64,000 nucleotides of DNA from Ottelia alismoides. Lineage: Eukaryota; Streptophyta; Magnoliopsida; Alismatales; Hydrocharitaceae. Below the pieces are notes generated by a model. It saw only the letters and a list, made by a program, of their open reading frames with translations, was not told where the DNA came from and made no database searches. The stretch spans positions 124,001-188,000 of the forward strand of contig JAZKJV010000087.1 in the NCBI GenBank assembly GCA_037367405.1, given 5' to 3'. The translations under genes were made by a program, and so were the position numbers. Of this stretch, positions 1 through 11,846 are shown one piece after another. Position 1 is the first letter of the stretch. Every line of letters starts with the position of its first letter.

Positions 1-1
1 T

Positions 2-640
2 GTCACAGGATTACCAAAGACATCGAGTGGTCATGATTCCATTTGGGTTGTTGTTGATAGGTTGACTAAGTCAGCTCATTTCATACCTGTCAACACGACT
101 TACACTCCATCCAGATTGGCCAAGTTATATGTGCAGAACATCATCGGACTACATGGTATACCACGAGAGGTGGTGTCTGACAGAAATTCGAGATTTATAT
201 CGCACTATTGACATCCGTTCATGTCAGCACTACAGACAGAGCTGAAAATGAGTTCTGCATATCATCCACAGACAGATGGGCAGAGTGAGCGTACCATCCA
301 GACGCTTGAGGATCTACTTCGCGCATGCACATTAAAGTGGGGAAGGTGGCATACCGAGTAGCCCTTCCTCCCCATCTTTCCGCTATCCATGATGTCTTCC
401 ATGTATCCAACTTGAGGAAGTATGTGCATAACCTCGACACGTCATCAACTACGAAAATCTAAACGTAGAGCCAGATCTGACTTATGAGGAGAAGCCAGTC
501 CAGATAGTTGACCGTGCTGTGAAGAAGCTTCGCAGCAAGGAGATTCCATTGGTCAAGGTGTTGTGGCACCGACACGGCGTCGAAGAAGCGACGTGGGAGA
601 CCGAAGTCGACATGCGAGCACGATACCCGCAACTTTTCTG
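2..640 (+). pseudogene. Ty3/gypsy pol remnant: integrase and C-terminal end
   Basis: Frame 2 opens inside a gypsy integrase core (VVVDRLTKSAHF, then YHPQTDGQSERT around 255-295), the domain that inserts element cDNA into the chromosome. The frame breaks at a TGA near 209, where the family normally has Trp, and again at a TAG near 360. From about 361 a second block encodes LPPHLSAIHDVFHVSNLRKYV, the integrase C-terminal end, so the middle of the integrase is deleted. A frame change follows near 440-460, and the end reads VLWHRHGVEEATWETEVDMR before the stop near 641. The upstream gag, protease, RT and RNase H lie outside the window. The Del/Tekay-like lineage is inferred from the C-terminal wording and the following LTR start. 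The copy is dead. Confidence 0.85.
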
Positions 641-700
641 ATGTAATCATCAAAACAAGCTTTTGTAATTAGATATACGTTCAAATATATGGCTTCTTTT

Positions 701-822
701 CCCTTTGAGGTTTTTATGGGTTTAAAACCCTTTGAGGTTTTTATGGACATAGGAAATTCCAACAAGACACCTAATAGCCTTAACTCGAGTCTCGCGGACG
801 AGACTCCCTTTGAGGTTTTTAT
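701..822 (+). repeat. Three copies of a 17-bp phrase before the gypsy 3' LTR
   Basis: The phrase CCCTTTGAGGTTTTTAT occurs at 701-717, 728-744 and 806-822, the last just before the LTR. Gypsy elements of this type have a short G-rich leader and polypurine tract here. The block CTCGCGGACGAGACT at about 791-805 resembles that leader. The triplication is probably slippage or patchwork repair around a degenerate polypurine tract. Confidence 0.5.
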
Positions 823-825
823 AAT

Positions 826-2000
826 TGTAACATCTGGGATCCGTTAAACCCGAACTCGACCCGATTAGGGTCCGATTAGCCCAATAAAGTTGATTGTCAA
901 TATTAGACAACCTAAAACGATCAAATGATCGTGAATCAAAAGTCGTTCGGGCGAAATCGACCCAAAATCGGTCGCATTGTAATGCATGCCGCGAAAAGCC
1001 GCGACGCGAATGCGGAAACCGTAAAACAAACCGAGACCGCCATGAGATCCGATTCGACGAAAGAAGACCAACGGAATTGACCGTTCGTCAATCGAAGGTC
1101 GTTTGATATTTTTAAATCACAAAATTTAATCTTAAACAAAAACCGTATCCGAAAATTTCGGGTATTCAAAACTCGACCGGAAGTATATCAATATTATACT
1201 CATTTTGACCGTCAATTTGAGACAATCAAAACGAGATATTGTGCATCAAAATCCGAGGCCCGAGGCGTAAATACAATCAACTTTAATCATTTCAAATAAA
1301 TTGAGATAAAAAATAAATAATATTCTCTCTGTACAGACTGTACAGGACGGCAGAGCATGACTGCCCTTTCTCTTGCCATTTGCTCTTCGGTAGCCCTCCA
1401 TCTGGCCCAAAAAGACCTTACATTTGGCAACACCTCCTTGAGTTCCTTTCCTTATATATACTTAACACAAAACCCCTCCAATTCCCATCCGAAGGAAGCT
1501 AAACCCCCAGCTCTCTCTGCAATTAAGAAGCTGTTCAAATCCCTCGTCGGCTGCAGCTCAAGCAACAGGTTAGCATAAAATTCCGATGCCTCTTCCCCTA
1601 TTTAGCCATTCCAAAGACATCAGCCTTTCCCGAAAACCCTTAAATCTTCTCCTTAAATCCTCTTCTTGTTGGGATTTGTTGCTCAACAGTTTTTGTAGAT
1701 CAACATCCATGGTTGTTGCTTGAAATACTTCAAGAACTACTGGACCAACTGCTGTTCATTTCCTGGAAATCAGCCTTTGCATGTTGCAGTTGGGATCCCA
1801 AATTTGCATCTCAGAACTTAGGATTTAATCTAAGGTACAATCCCTCTTCCATCTTGCTGCCATACATGAGTTCAATTCCATTCTTTCATTCTTGAAGCCT
1901 TGCATGCACCATCTCCAGCCTCTTGTACAGCCATCCTGTACATATACTCTTTTGATTTGGATATCTCCATCAAATGGAATTGCAAAAATTAAGTTTTTCT
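826..2000 (+). mobile_element. Gypsy 3' LTR (right end uncertain)
   Basis: Starts TGTAACATC at 826, matching the TGTAACA start common in Del/Tekay-type LTRs, straight after the pol remnant and leader. A TATA-like CTTATATATACTTAACAC near 1450 would be the LTR promoter, placing R and U5 downstream. I could not find a clear CA end or TSD, so the right border is only a guess. Small ORFs here have no recognisable product. Confidence 0.5.
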
Positions 2001-3720
2001 TTACTTAAGGTGCAACTGTTATTGTGGTTCTTGCTACAGATCAATTTTCTTATAATATAAATTCAGAAATTTAAACAAAAAGGTTATTATTATTGCTGTT
2101 AAAAAAAATCTGACTGTTTTACATTGTAGATATGATCGTAGATCAGTTCAAAAAAAATCCCATTAGCTTCTTGAGTATAAACTCTTATTATTTCTTTTTA
2201 AGCAGATTCCATGCTTATGGTATGAAAATACTTGTGTTTTCCATATACGAGTATAATTAGATGTGAGGAGTTTGCCTTGTTAAAGCATCATTTATTTGGA
2301 CACTCCTATTTAGTAATCATATCTTGAGTTGATTACATGTGGATCTTACTATCCTTAAAATATAGATCGTAGAGAAATACTGTCATACTATGGTATGAAG
2401 TAGATTGATCTTACATATAATCTTATCAAAGTTTATTTGATGCCAATGTTTTACACATGCATGCTCAAGTAACCCATTTCCTTTGCTGTCTACCAAGTCA
2501 TTTTGACACATTCGGATCCTTAAAGTTAAACAAGGACGTTGTTTTGTGTCTAATTCAAATCAGTTTCAAATGTTTTGAAAAAAATTAGTAGAATTTAATT
2601 AAGATATTATCACAGTAGTCAGTTAACTATAAAAATCGAGTGTGCAAATGTTTAAATATATAGTTAACAGGAATCAAATTTCTTTCATGAGAATTGATGC
2701 AGTTCTTTCAGGAGAACTGATGCTTAATGTAAAAAGAAATTAAGTTCTTTGAGCAAAATAATTACTTATGCAATTAAACTACTCCCATGTTTCCATGATA
2801 CCACCAGGTTGTTAAATACTAGAATAGGCTAATTGTTTATGATGATGCCATGATTTGTCAACGATAACAATTTCCTGTTTGCAAATAATATTAAGCATAT
2901 TATGTTCTTAAGCTCGAACAGATACATCCTAAATAAATAGGTCTGAATGCCTTTAAATAGTTATATTATGAAACATTTGAAAGATCGTCTACTATTTAAC
3001 CAATTATTTACAAATACAGATGCACATATGATGGTGTTGAGGTAGTAGCATACAATACAATTAAATTACAGCATCTATAGGACCCTTAGATCGTCGCATC
3101 TATTTACGACATTATTGTTGGCAAAGATCAACACTTACAAAAGATATATGTTTTCCTGTATACAAGTCACACCTATCAATTAAAATTGGAATATATGTTA
3201 TCTTACTCTGTCTGGATATTTACCATCACACTAAAGACAACCACATTAAGTTTTGATACAGAGTATATAGATCAGGAATTTATGTGTATGCTGTAATTGT
3301 ACATATCTTTAATAAAATCTATCTTTTGAGTAGGCATACCTTGTCTTATCCACTCCATAATGAAAATTCATTATTTTGTTAACACACGAGAGAGAGAGAG
3401 AGAGCCATTAAGTTAGCACCAACGCCTCTTCCACTAAACGGGAAAAATGTCAGCCGAGATCTTTTATATTGATTATATATACATTTCTACTTAATAAAGC
3501 CATACTTCCAATAAACTAACTTTGCCGAAATTGTGTGGCAGTACTTCAATAAACTTTTGGTTAAGTGAAAGTGCTTAGTGTTTGAGTGTTCTCTCATAAT
3601 CAGATTAGGATTTATCATAATGATTTGAATACACCTTCAAGGATAAAGCATGCTCATCATCTGATTCTGAACAGTATGTATGTAAGATTGTATATCAGTG
3701 TGTAATGAAAATAAATAGAG
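2000..3720. other. AT-rich non-coding stretch
   Basis: No coding signature, TIRs or LTRs recognised on either strand. It contains a (GA)8 microsatellite at 3388-3404. Probably old degraded repeat DNA. Confidence 0.5.
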
Positions 3721-3721
3721 C

Positions 3722-4160
3722 CGGTCAGGATGAACCTTACACTTGACTGTGCGAGGGCGCGGTGACCCTCAACTGGGCGGAGGAAAGGAAGCCCAGTTTG
3801 GGCAGCGGCCGCCAAGTGCGCGGGTCTAGGATCCCAGTCCCCCTTCGGTTTTTAACGTGAGCTCACAGTGTTTTTACGCCTCGTTGGGATCCCGACTTTA
3901 GACCATTCCGTTGACCCTGTTTTAGGATACCCAGGCGGGGGATCCTTGGTTTTCAGTTTTACGTACGAGCTCGGTTGCCTGTTACCGGTCGGGCTGTTTC
4001 TAGAGCGACTTTTCCGGGAAGTCCCTCTCACCCGTCTCAGTGGCGTAGTTGGGAGTAGACCTATCCCTCTATTGGACCGTCCTTCCAATTAGGGGGCGAG
4101 ACGGAAGAGCCTTTTGTTGGCTTCTTCACCGCTTGAGTTTTTCTTTCGCCAACAGACTTG
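3722..4160. other. GC-rich block, possible organelle-derived (NUMT-like) insert
   Basis: Base composition changes abruptly from AT-rich to GC-rich at about 3720 and reverts at about 4160. The text, with GCGGCCGCCAAGTGCGCGGG and many restriction-like words, resembles plant mitochondrial intergenic DNA rather than the neighbouring repeats. Short ORFs on both strands look fortuitous. I cannot confirm the origin without a search. An unrelated transposon fragment is the alternative. Confidence 0.3.
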
Positions 4161-4162
4161 GC

Positions 4163-4498
4163 GATTCTACATCCAGATCATCCATATCTATATCTATATC
4201 ATTTAGAGTTACATTTGAGATTGTTGCACTAAGGTTTGAAGGGATTGATTCTACATCCAGATCATCCATATCTATATCTATATCATTTAGAGTTACATTT
4301 GAGACTGTTGCACTAAGGTTTGAAGGGATTGATTCTACATCCAGATCATCCATATCTATATCTATATCATTTAGAGTTACATTTGAGACTGTTGCACTAA
4401 GGTTTGAAGGGATTGATTCTACATCCAGATCATCCATATCTATATCTATATCATTTAGAGTTACATCTGAGACTGTTGCACTTAAGGTTTTAAGGGAT
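4163..4498. repeat. Four-copy 84-bp tandem repeat
   Basis: Units start at 4163, 4247, 4331 and 4415, each beginning GATTCTACATCCAGATCATC. The first three are nearly identical and the fourth diverges at its end. Because 84 is a multiple of three, both strands stay open and give repetitive ORFs (plus strand about 152 residues including the upstream block, minus strand about 103). Most likely a minisatellite rather than a gene. Confidence 0.85.
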
Positions 4499-4499
4499 T

Positions 4500-5410
4500 A
4501 TAATTAAAATTGAGTAACTGGAAAAGATACTAATCTGATTCAAAATCCCTTTGAGTTAGTGGACGTGTTGGGAACTTAGTTTGGATGCATTACACAACAC
4601 CGCATGCCTACGGAGGCCCCCCAACCCTAAGACATTCCCCAAGTCTTAGAGTCATAGTGTGAGGTTTCACAAGAACCAAGACCACAGACTATCCACTAAT
4701 TTAAAGGAGTAACTAGACTTCAGAATTAAATAAACCATTATATCTTATCATCTTATCTTTCCCATCATCAAAATCCAAAAATATGATCTCTGAGTAATAT
4801 GAGAATAAAATATCATACTTATGATCAATTAGTCACCATAGAAATATACTCATGTGGGAAATGTTGGGATAATGGCTGATCATAAGAGGTGCTTGCTAGA
4901 AATTTGGAAACCTTTTACATTTGCAAGTAGAAATAAATTTTAAATTTGAGTTGCTCATGCCTCTTTACTTGCTTTCTTTTGTAAATAATAAATGCCTGTT
5001 ATTTTTATATAAGTTTTTGGGAGGTACCAGCAACCGCTGACTCCTCTTCTTTCCTAACATGTTTGGCAGGCAAACAGCCTGCAGTTCAGTAGCTATACAT
5101 GGATCCAGGAGATAAATTTTTATACCCAACGGTATGGTTTATTTTGTGCCAGTTTTTGTTCAATTTATAACGTATTATGTTTCTTTCTCTTCAGTCAGAT
5201 TTTGGGATATACTGTATGTACTGTCAGACTTTGTACATGTAAAATATATGGAAGTTAATGAAATGAAATAAGATTTTGGTGGCCATTGTTCTATGTGTTT
5301 GTGGTTATAAATGTTGATATGAATGTCAGATGAAATTATTTCATTCGCGAAAAATTTCCCCGTACTTTCAGTTACTTAATGCGATAGAAATGAATGTTGT
5401 AATGCAAAAT
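4500..5410 (+). other. Non-coding stretch with exon-like signals
   Basis: Mostly AT-rich, but two segments look spliced. About 5070-5131 has an acceptor-like TTTGGCAG, an ATG at 5099 opening MDPGDKFLYPT, and a donor-like GTATGG. About 5196 onward follows a pyrimidine-rich tract ending TTCAG and runs into stop codons. These could be terminal exons or the UTR of a host gene interrupted by the following copia element, or chance. The product is not recognised. Confidence 0.25.
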
Positions 5411-5412
5411 AT

Positions 5413-5898
5413 GTGATTAACGGGTACCCGGATCCTAGGGGGTTAACACTTTATAGCTTCATGCCTCTAACAGTCACTCCAGAACAGCAGAAGACATATA
5501 GGAACGCGACGATGGTGGGCGTGTTCCTAGCTGCACTTGATCCTGAATATGAGGCGGCACGATCACAGATTTTGGCCGATTCTACTATTCCTCCCATGGA
5601 GGAAGCTTTCCATCGACTGAGTCGTATCACAGTTCCTTCCACAGCACTCAGTCAGAATTCTTCAGCCATGGCAGCCAACAGAGGTCGCGGATTTCATCAA
5701 CAAGGCCGTAAACGTGGACCTCGTGGAAGAGGTGGCCGCACTAGGCCAACATGTACCTACTGTCATCGAGTTGGACACAATGAAGACACATGCTACTCGA
5801 AGCATGGATTTCCTGCCTCCGCACGAGCCGCTGAGCAGATAGAGCCTCCATCTGCTGCTACTTTGGATCAACGGTTCGACGATCTAGTTGCCGTCTGA
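5413..5898 (+). pseudogene. Copia gag fragment with zinc knuckle
   Basis: Encodes the C-terminal half of a copia nucleocapsid protein, which packages element RNA into virus-like particles. Visible features are a helical capsid-type region (FLAALDPEYEAARSQILAD), a basic Arg/Gly-rich stretch, and a CCHC zinc knuckle at about 5752-5793 (CTYCHRVGHNEDTC, spacing C-x2-C-x4-H-x4-C). The first ATG at 5413 is probably not native, since the usual first half of gag is missing. The frame ends at TGA 5896-5898. The same protein continues in another frame from about 5895 (LRGIIPSSG), so a small indel near 5885-5895 separates gag from pol. Confidence 0.85.
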
Positions 5899-8800
5899 GG
5901 GGCATTATTCCATCATCTGGTCCAGCACCGACTACAGAGACCCATTCTGATGCTGCTGCTTCTGCCTCTGCGTCTACCAGTACTTCAGGTAGTATACTTG
6001 CACTCAACAGTAGTAGATCAGATACATTACCATGGATTATGGACTCAGGCGCTACACATCACCTATGTGGCGACCAGAGCCTACTTACAGGATACACTCA
6101 GATCCCTCCTGGACGGACAGTAGTAATTGCCAATGGTACACATTCTCCCATCACTGGTCAGGGGGAGATTAGATTGACATCTTCTATGCAGCTCAAGAAT
6201 GTGCTACATGCACCTGATTTTTCAATGAATTTGTTGTCGATTAGTCAGATTACGAAGGATCTACATTGTCGTGCAATTTTTGATCCATCTTCTTTGATTT
6301 TTCAGGACATCCATAGGAGCAACGTGATTGGTCGTGGCAATGAGCAAGGAGGCATCTACCGCCTGAATCAGACTCCCTTTGCCGGAACGTCATCCTCCTC
6401 TTCTGGACAAGCATCTACTTTATTGTGGCATCTGCGCTTTGGTCATTTACCGCTTAAGAAGTTGAGTCAAGTTTTACCTTATGGTCTTCCTCACACACCT
6501 ATTCAGTGTGAGGCATGTCAGTTATGAAAACATCACAGGTCGTCCTTTCCCAGTCGTCCAGGTTGGTGTAGTACCTCCAAGTTCGAGTTATTTCATATAG
6601 ATGTCTGGGGTCCGAGTCGTGTACCTGATCATCAGGGACACAGATTTTATATAGTTTTTGTGGATGATTTTTCTAGAGTATCATGGGTGTTTCTAATGAA
6701 AAATAAATCTGAAGCAGGAAATATCATTATCCATTTTCTGAATGAAATACAAAATGTTTTCTCCACATCTGTGAAGTTTGTAAGAAGTGATAATGCTTTA
6801 GAGTTGTGCACCAATATTCTTGCCAATTATTACTCCTCAAAAGGGATTGTTCACCAAACATCTTGTGCTCATACATCTCAACAGAACGGAATTGCTGAAA
6901 GGAAACACCGTCACCTTCTTGATGCCACAAGATCACTCCTGATACAGAGTCATGTTCCCTACTCATACTGGGGTGATGCAGTTCTCACTGCATGTTACCT
7001 AATCAATCGTATGCCTTCTTCTGTCTTGAATGAACAGATTCCGTTTTCCCTCATTCATCCTGGCAAAGATCTGTTCACTCTTACTCCTCGTATGTTTGGA
7101 TCTGTTGCATTTGTCCATCAGTTGTCGCCTGGTACTGACAAGCTCTCTCCTAGGGCTGTCAAGTGTGTGTTCGTCGGGTACTCCAGAACTCAAAAGGGGT
7201 ACAAGTGCTTTGATCCTCTGCGTCGGCGGTATATGATCAGTGCAGATGTTACATTCTTTGAATCTGTTATGTACTTTTCAGCCTCAGGAGATAAGCAGCT
7301 ACCACCTATATCTACCGATGCCATATACATGACACCACCACCTCAGATGCCAACACTACCACCACCACCTCAGATACCGTTACCACCGCCGCCGCCGCCA
7401 CCACCACCACCTATCTCATCATTCCCGTTCCATTATACCCGCAGGCCTCCTCCCGCTCATGGTCATGACTCGTCTACTAGCTCGCCTATGGTATGTAATG
7501 AAAATATTAATGTTGATGGATCTGACGACATTTCTGAGCAAGATATGTTGCAGGGGCCAGATGAAAATGCAGATGATTTAGATGTTCCCATTGCTCTACG
7601 CAAGTCGAAGAGGAGTTGTGCTACATATCCATTATCAGCATCCGTATCCTTTGAGAGGCTATCTGGGGATTTCAGGTCATTTGTTGTGGCACTATCAGCT
7701 GTAGATATTCCACGAAACCATCAAGAAGCTCTGCAGGATAGTAGATGGCGGCTAGCAATGGAGGAAGAAATGGCGGCACTTCAGTCCAGAGGAACTTGGA
7801 GTTTGGTTCCTATACCTCCAGATGTGAACCCGGTGAGCTGCAAGTGGGTGTTTACAGTGAAGCACAATGCAGATGGCTCAATTGACAGGTACAAGGCGCG
7901 TCTTGTTGCACGTGGCTTTACACAGACATACGGGGTGGATTACCTTGACACATTCTCGCCTGTGGCACGTCACTCCACTCTACGGATCTTGTTGTCAGTT
8001 GCAGTCGCTAGAGACTGGCCGCTCTATCAGCTGGACGTGAAAAATGCATTCCTTTATGGAGATTTGCAGGAAGAAGTTTATATGCAATAGCCACATGGTT
8101 TTGCTGTTGAGGGGGAGTGTTCCAAGGTATGCAGGTTACACAAGGCTATCTATGGCCTTAAGCAGAGCCCCAGAGCATGGTTTAAGAAGCTCTCATATCT
8201 CTTCGAGAAACAAGGATACAAACACTCCAATGCTGATTATTCCTTGTTTGTACAGAAGACTGCTAGAGGTATCACTGTAATCATGGTTTATGTTGATGAC
8301 ATCTTGATTACAGGTGATGATGATCAGGGCATAAAGCAGGCGAAGGAAAAACTGGGAACCGAATTTGTCACCAAGGACCTGGGAGTCCTTAGATATTCTC
8401 TGGGTCTGGAATTTGCTAGAAATCCATATGGATTAGTAATGTCGCAGAGGAAATATGTTACAGATCTATTGAGTGAAACAGGTATGCTTGGGTGTTGGCT
8501 TGCGATGACACCAATGGATCCCAGCATGAAGCTCTATGATGATGACACAGAAGAGGTGGACAGGAGAAGGTACAGAGAACTGGTAGGCAAACTACTGTAT
8601 GTCACGGTCACTAGACCTGATATACAATTTGCAGTGAGTCGTGTGAGCCAATTCATGGAGCAACCACGTCAGGTCCATATGGATGCGATACACATGATTC
8701 TAAGATATCTAAAATCATCTCCAGGTGCAGGCTTGCTATTTAAGAAGGGAAAGGAGATCTCTATCACAGCGTGTGCTGATGCAGACTATGCAGGATGCCC

Positions 8801-9242
8801 CAAGGACAGGAAGTCCACCTCAGGTTTCGCAGTCTATGTTGGAGATGCTCTAGTCTCATGGAAGAGCAAGAAACAGACAGTGGTAGCTAGATCCAGTGCT
8901 GAATCTGAATACAGGGCTATGGCCCAGGCTAGCACAAAAATGATGTGGGTGAAAGCTCTACTTACAGATCTATGCCTTGATATACCACTTCTTATGAAGT
9001 TGAAATGTGATAATCAGGCAGCCTTGTTCATTGCAAACAACCCAGCATTCCATGAGAGGACCAAGCATATCGAGGTCGATTGTCACTACATACGTGACAT
9101 GATTCAGAAGGGGTTCATTGCTACATCTCATGTCACCTCAGAGAATCAAACTGCTGATATATTCACCAAGGCATTACTTCGAGGCCCATTCCAGAAGTGT
9201 GCGTCCAAGCTGAGCATGATTGATATCTATGCTCCATCTTAA
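5895..9242 (+). pseudogene. Copia pol polyprotein, two nonsense mutations
   Basis: One continuous frame with domains in copia order. Aspartic protease: DSGATHH near 6039. GAG-pre-integrase: LWHLRFGHLPLKK near 6424. Integrase core: VDDFSRVSWVFLMKNKS near 6660, then NGIAERKHRHLLD near 6890. A Pro-rich linker (about 7320-7415) follows. Reverse transcriptase: catalytic YVDD at 8289-8300. RNase H: ACADADYAGCPKDRKSTSG near 8770, then KHIEVDCHYIRDMI near 9065. Stops interrupt it at TGA 6525-6527, inside the pre-integrase region, and TAG 8088-8090 inside RT. The TAG lies where a Gln or Pro codon is expected, consistent with a C-to-T change. The terminal TAA is at 9240-9242. Otherwise well preserved, so inactivation seems moderately recent. 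Lineage within copia not resolved. Confidence 0.92.
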
Positions 9243-9249
9243 GGGGGAG

Positions 9250-9394
9250 TGTTGACGCATATAGAGTAGTGCATGTACCTCTTTGTTATTTTTATTTTTA
9301 GTTGGATGCTTTATGTAATTTACCCATAGGCTACTCTCCTATATAAGAGAGCCTAGGGCTTATGGAATAAACAAGTCATTCGTTTTTCCCAACA
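9250..9394 (+). mobile_element. Short copia 3' LTR (145 bp)
   Basis: Begins TGTTG and ends CAACA (5-bp inverted ends), directly after the polypurine tract. It contains CTCCTATATAAGAGAGCC (TATA box near 9340) and AATAAA at 9366-9371, a possible polyadenylation signal. At 145 bp it is short for copia, whose LTRs are usually a few hundred bp. Confidence 0.85.
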
Positions 9395-9739
9395 GTATTA
9401 TATGCTTTAACCTTTCCAATTGACCTATGTAGATGCTATGAAGTTGTCTAGCAGAGACTACCCCTTGATGAATGTGGATTGAATAACTGAATAGTGCTCA
9501 CCAAGTCTCTCAAAACCTCTCGCATCCTTAAAGCTAGGTCCTAATAATGATCAAGTAATGGTAATCTACATTGCGATTGGTCAGTAGACCTCCACTGAAT
9601 CTAGAAACCCCTCGAGCAAAAGAAAAAGGAAGAAATGATTCAGTCACTTACAACCAAAGTTTCACATTTGAATATCACCACCACGAGTATTACATCTGAC
9701 CAGACACAATCTCAATCTCATAATTCTTCATAAAAGAAA

Positions 9740-10990
9740 AACAACAAATCAATCCGCTTTCAGTGACCCTCCTTCAAACATCCCAAAGTTGTTTTCACTT
9801 CCTCCAAAGTGATAGATTTGATGAGGTTCGCATGCTGCTCTGACAACAACCTACTATCCAAACCTCCCCAAAACATACTCCCCCTACACACATCTATAAC
9901 CACCATCACCCCATTGTCGTGAAACCTCCAAAACAATGTATTCGAGCCATACCAATCTCATGGTGCTCCTTACCTCCTCACTTGAAGTCTACCTTCCAAT
10001 GGATTTCCTCCTTCGCCTCGACAGCACCCCTAAATGGAAGAATGGTGTGATGGCATCTCCTTATGTCCGCTAGAGTCGTCTAGACTCTAGCGCCAACGAA
10101 GTTCCTTCATTGGATCATCCCTTGCTTCTTATCTCCACCTCCTAAGCAGACAAAACCTCGTGCCCTCCTCCTTATCCAATTGCTCCACTCATGTAGTGTT
10201 TTGCACATTCTTTGTTCCCTCATCTCTTGACGAACTTCTTGTACTCAATAATTGAGAATCGCAACAACTTAATCCTACTCACGAAGATCCAAGTCATCAA
10301 GATCCCCTACACCCCCTCCAGTACTCCTCTACTAGCTGCTAAAACTATATTCCTACAACCAAACTCTCTTTAAATTGCCTTAAGAGCCGAGATTTGCCAC
10401 CTTATTAGAAGACCGCATCAAATGCATACGATTCAAGAAAATGTGTGCGGGCATCAATGTTGACATCAAAAAAGTCTATGCATACAACAAAAAATTGACC
10501 AATCTTTGACATTACCATTGAGTTTTTCTAAGCGCTCCTCTACCAACTGTTAAAAACATTGTTCCTACCACCAAGCTTTCTCAAACGTGTTTTGCATATC
10601 GAACTTTGTCCCATCATTAGAACAACACATAAATGATACATGATTCAGTAAAGATCCATGTGTGAAACCTCTAATGACACCGAAAAAGCCTCTGCAAAAT
10701 CCACAAACATCAAGAACTGACTAAAATTCAACATTGCCATTGTATTCTCTAGTTGAACTTGCAACCCCGCACCAAGTAGTTCACCAACCCTAACTCATCC
10801 ACCACCTCCTAAAACCCAATCATTGTCGAGGTGTTATTGTCTCATCCCTCAAGCTTGCCATCTAAGGAAAGTGTCGATTGAAGTCTCCCTAGCCATGAGG
10901 GAGCCGACCAGCCTCTGCCACAACCCTCCTCAGATCATCCTATAGCTTCCCTCTACAAACATCCTCGATCAATAATACACTCGCACAACC
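9740..10990 (-). mobile_element. LINE (non-LTR retrotransposon) ORF2 remnant, antisense
   Basis: Read on the minus strand from about 10,920, a decayed endonuclease end is visible: LPHG-stop-GDFNRHFP corresponds to the GGDFN..RFP motif, followed by GLVNYLVRGCKFN, like the usual LGLVDLPL.GG+FTW. From about 9890 down, GLDSRLLSEQHANLIKSITLEEVKTTLW matches the linker just before the RT domain. Many stops and frameshifts. Two diverged copies of the middle segment, about 209 bp apart (near 10,322 and 10,531), suggest a local duplication. Family knowledge: LINE ORF2 carries an APE-type endonuclease followed by reverse transcriptase. Confidence 0.6.
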
Positions 10991-11523
10991 CAAAGAAGCA
11001 GTGTAAGTTCTGCACAAGAACCGGGTGAGAATTATGCAAAATATATTTTCCAACAACAATTGCCAAACAAAAATTTACAAGCCACAAAGATAAAGTAGAG
11101 AAGATGCAAACTATCATGTACACTTTGATTTTAACGTGGAAACCCTAGCAAGTAAAAATTTACGACCCATAATTCCCCGCTTGATTCCATTGTTTGTGTT
11201 GCTTGAACCAAGGGTAGCACAAGCTCATGTACAATATGTACCCTTTCATGGAATTCTTTGCGGAGGATTTTATCTCTGGCAGAGAAAGGAATCCACAATC
11301 GGTTATCTATGTAAAACAAGCTAAAAAAAGAAAATGTTGGCATATAAACTCAAGTCACAAGCTTACTTGAGCTTAGATTAGATTGAACAACGTGAGAGAT
11401 TCTCTTGTGTAGCGACTACCGGAAGCAAACATGCGTAAATACAAACAAGCAAACCACATACACACAGATTTACAAGATTTGCCTGTAACTGTGTTGCATC
11501 CTTAGGTAACAGCAATCGTTTTC
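10991..11523. other. Unclassified repeat-like sequence left of the copia nest
   Basis: Holds phrases typical of antisense LTR-element leaders (AACGTGGAAACCCTAGCAAG near 11,134), but no matched LTR pair or domain was found. It is the left flank of the 11,524 insertion and continues after 17,686, so both sides should belong to one older repeat. Confidence 0.35.
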
Positions 11524-11833
11524 TGTTAGAAAATAGGATGCGAAAGCGTATCATAGAAATAAAGATAAAAAATAGAAGAACAAGGGATTTAAATGGAACC
11601 CTACTCCCTAAGGAGCGGGATGAAACCACGGGAGAATGCCTCAAAGGGTTGATAGTCTAATGCTTTTCTCACTAGATACAATGGGTGTGGGGGTCTATAT
11701 ATAGCCCCCACTGAGTTTCCACGTCTCCCAACTGGTTGATGTGGGACTAAACTCATGGATGTGGTAAATGGATCCTAGAGAGATCCATTTACCCATCTCC
11801 CACATAAGTTACGCATAACTAGATACTCCAGCA
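11524..11833 (-). mobile_element. 3' LTR of the antisense copia-type element
   Basis: Aligns along its length with 17,371-17,681, starting TGTTAGAAAATAGGATGCGA in both. It carries TCTATATATAGCCCCCAC near 11,694, a TATA-like element readable on both strands. The adjacent CTCCCCCCTCAAG (11,834-11,846) is the reverse complement of a polypurine tract. Confidence 0.9.
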
Positions 11834-11846
11834 CTCCCCCCTCAAG

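Larger units (their letters stand above)
5413..9394 (+). mobile_element. 5'-truncated Ty1/copia retrotransposon
   Basis: Contains a partial gag, a full copia-order pol (protease, integrase, RT, RNase H), a polypurine tract (AAGGGGGAG, 9241-9249) and a short 3' LTR (9250-9394). There is no 5' LTR, PBS or gag N-terminus upstream, so homology starts abruptly near 5420. One frameshift and two nonsense codons disable it. Loss of the 5' part could come from deletion or abortive integration. Any TSD is untestable on the left. Confidence 0.9.

Noticed and set aside
4049..4507. 152-residue repetitive ORF (and a 103-residue minus-strand ORF)
   Set aside because: Produced by the 84-bp tandem repeat, whose length is a multiple of three. 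Low complexity and open on both strands, with no gene signals.
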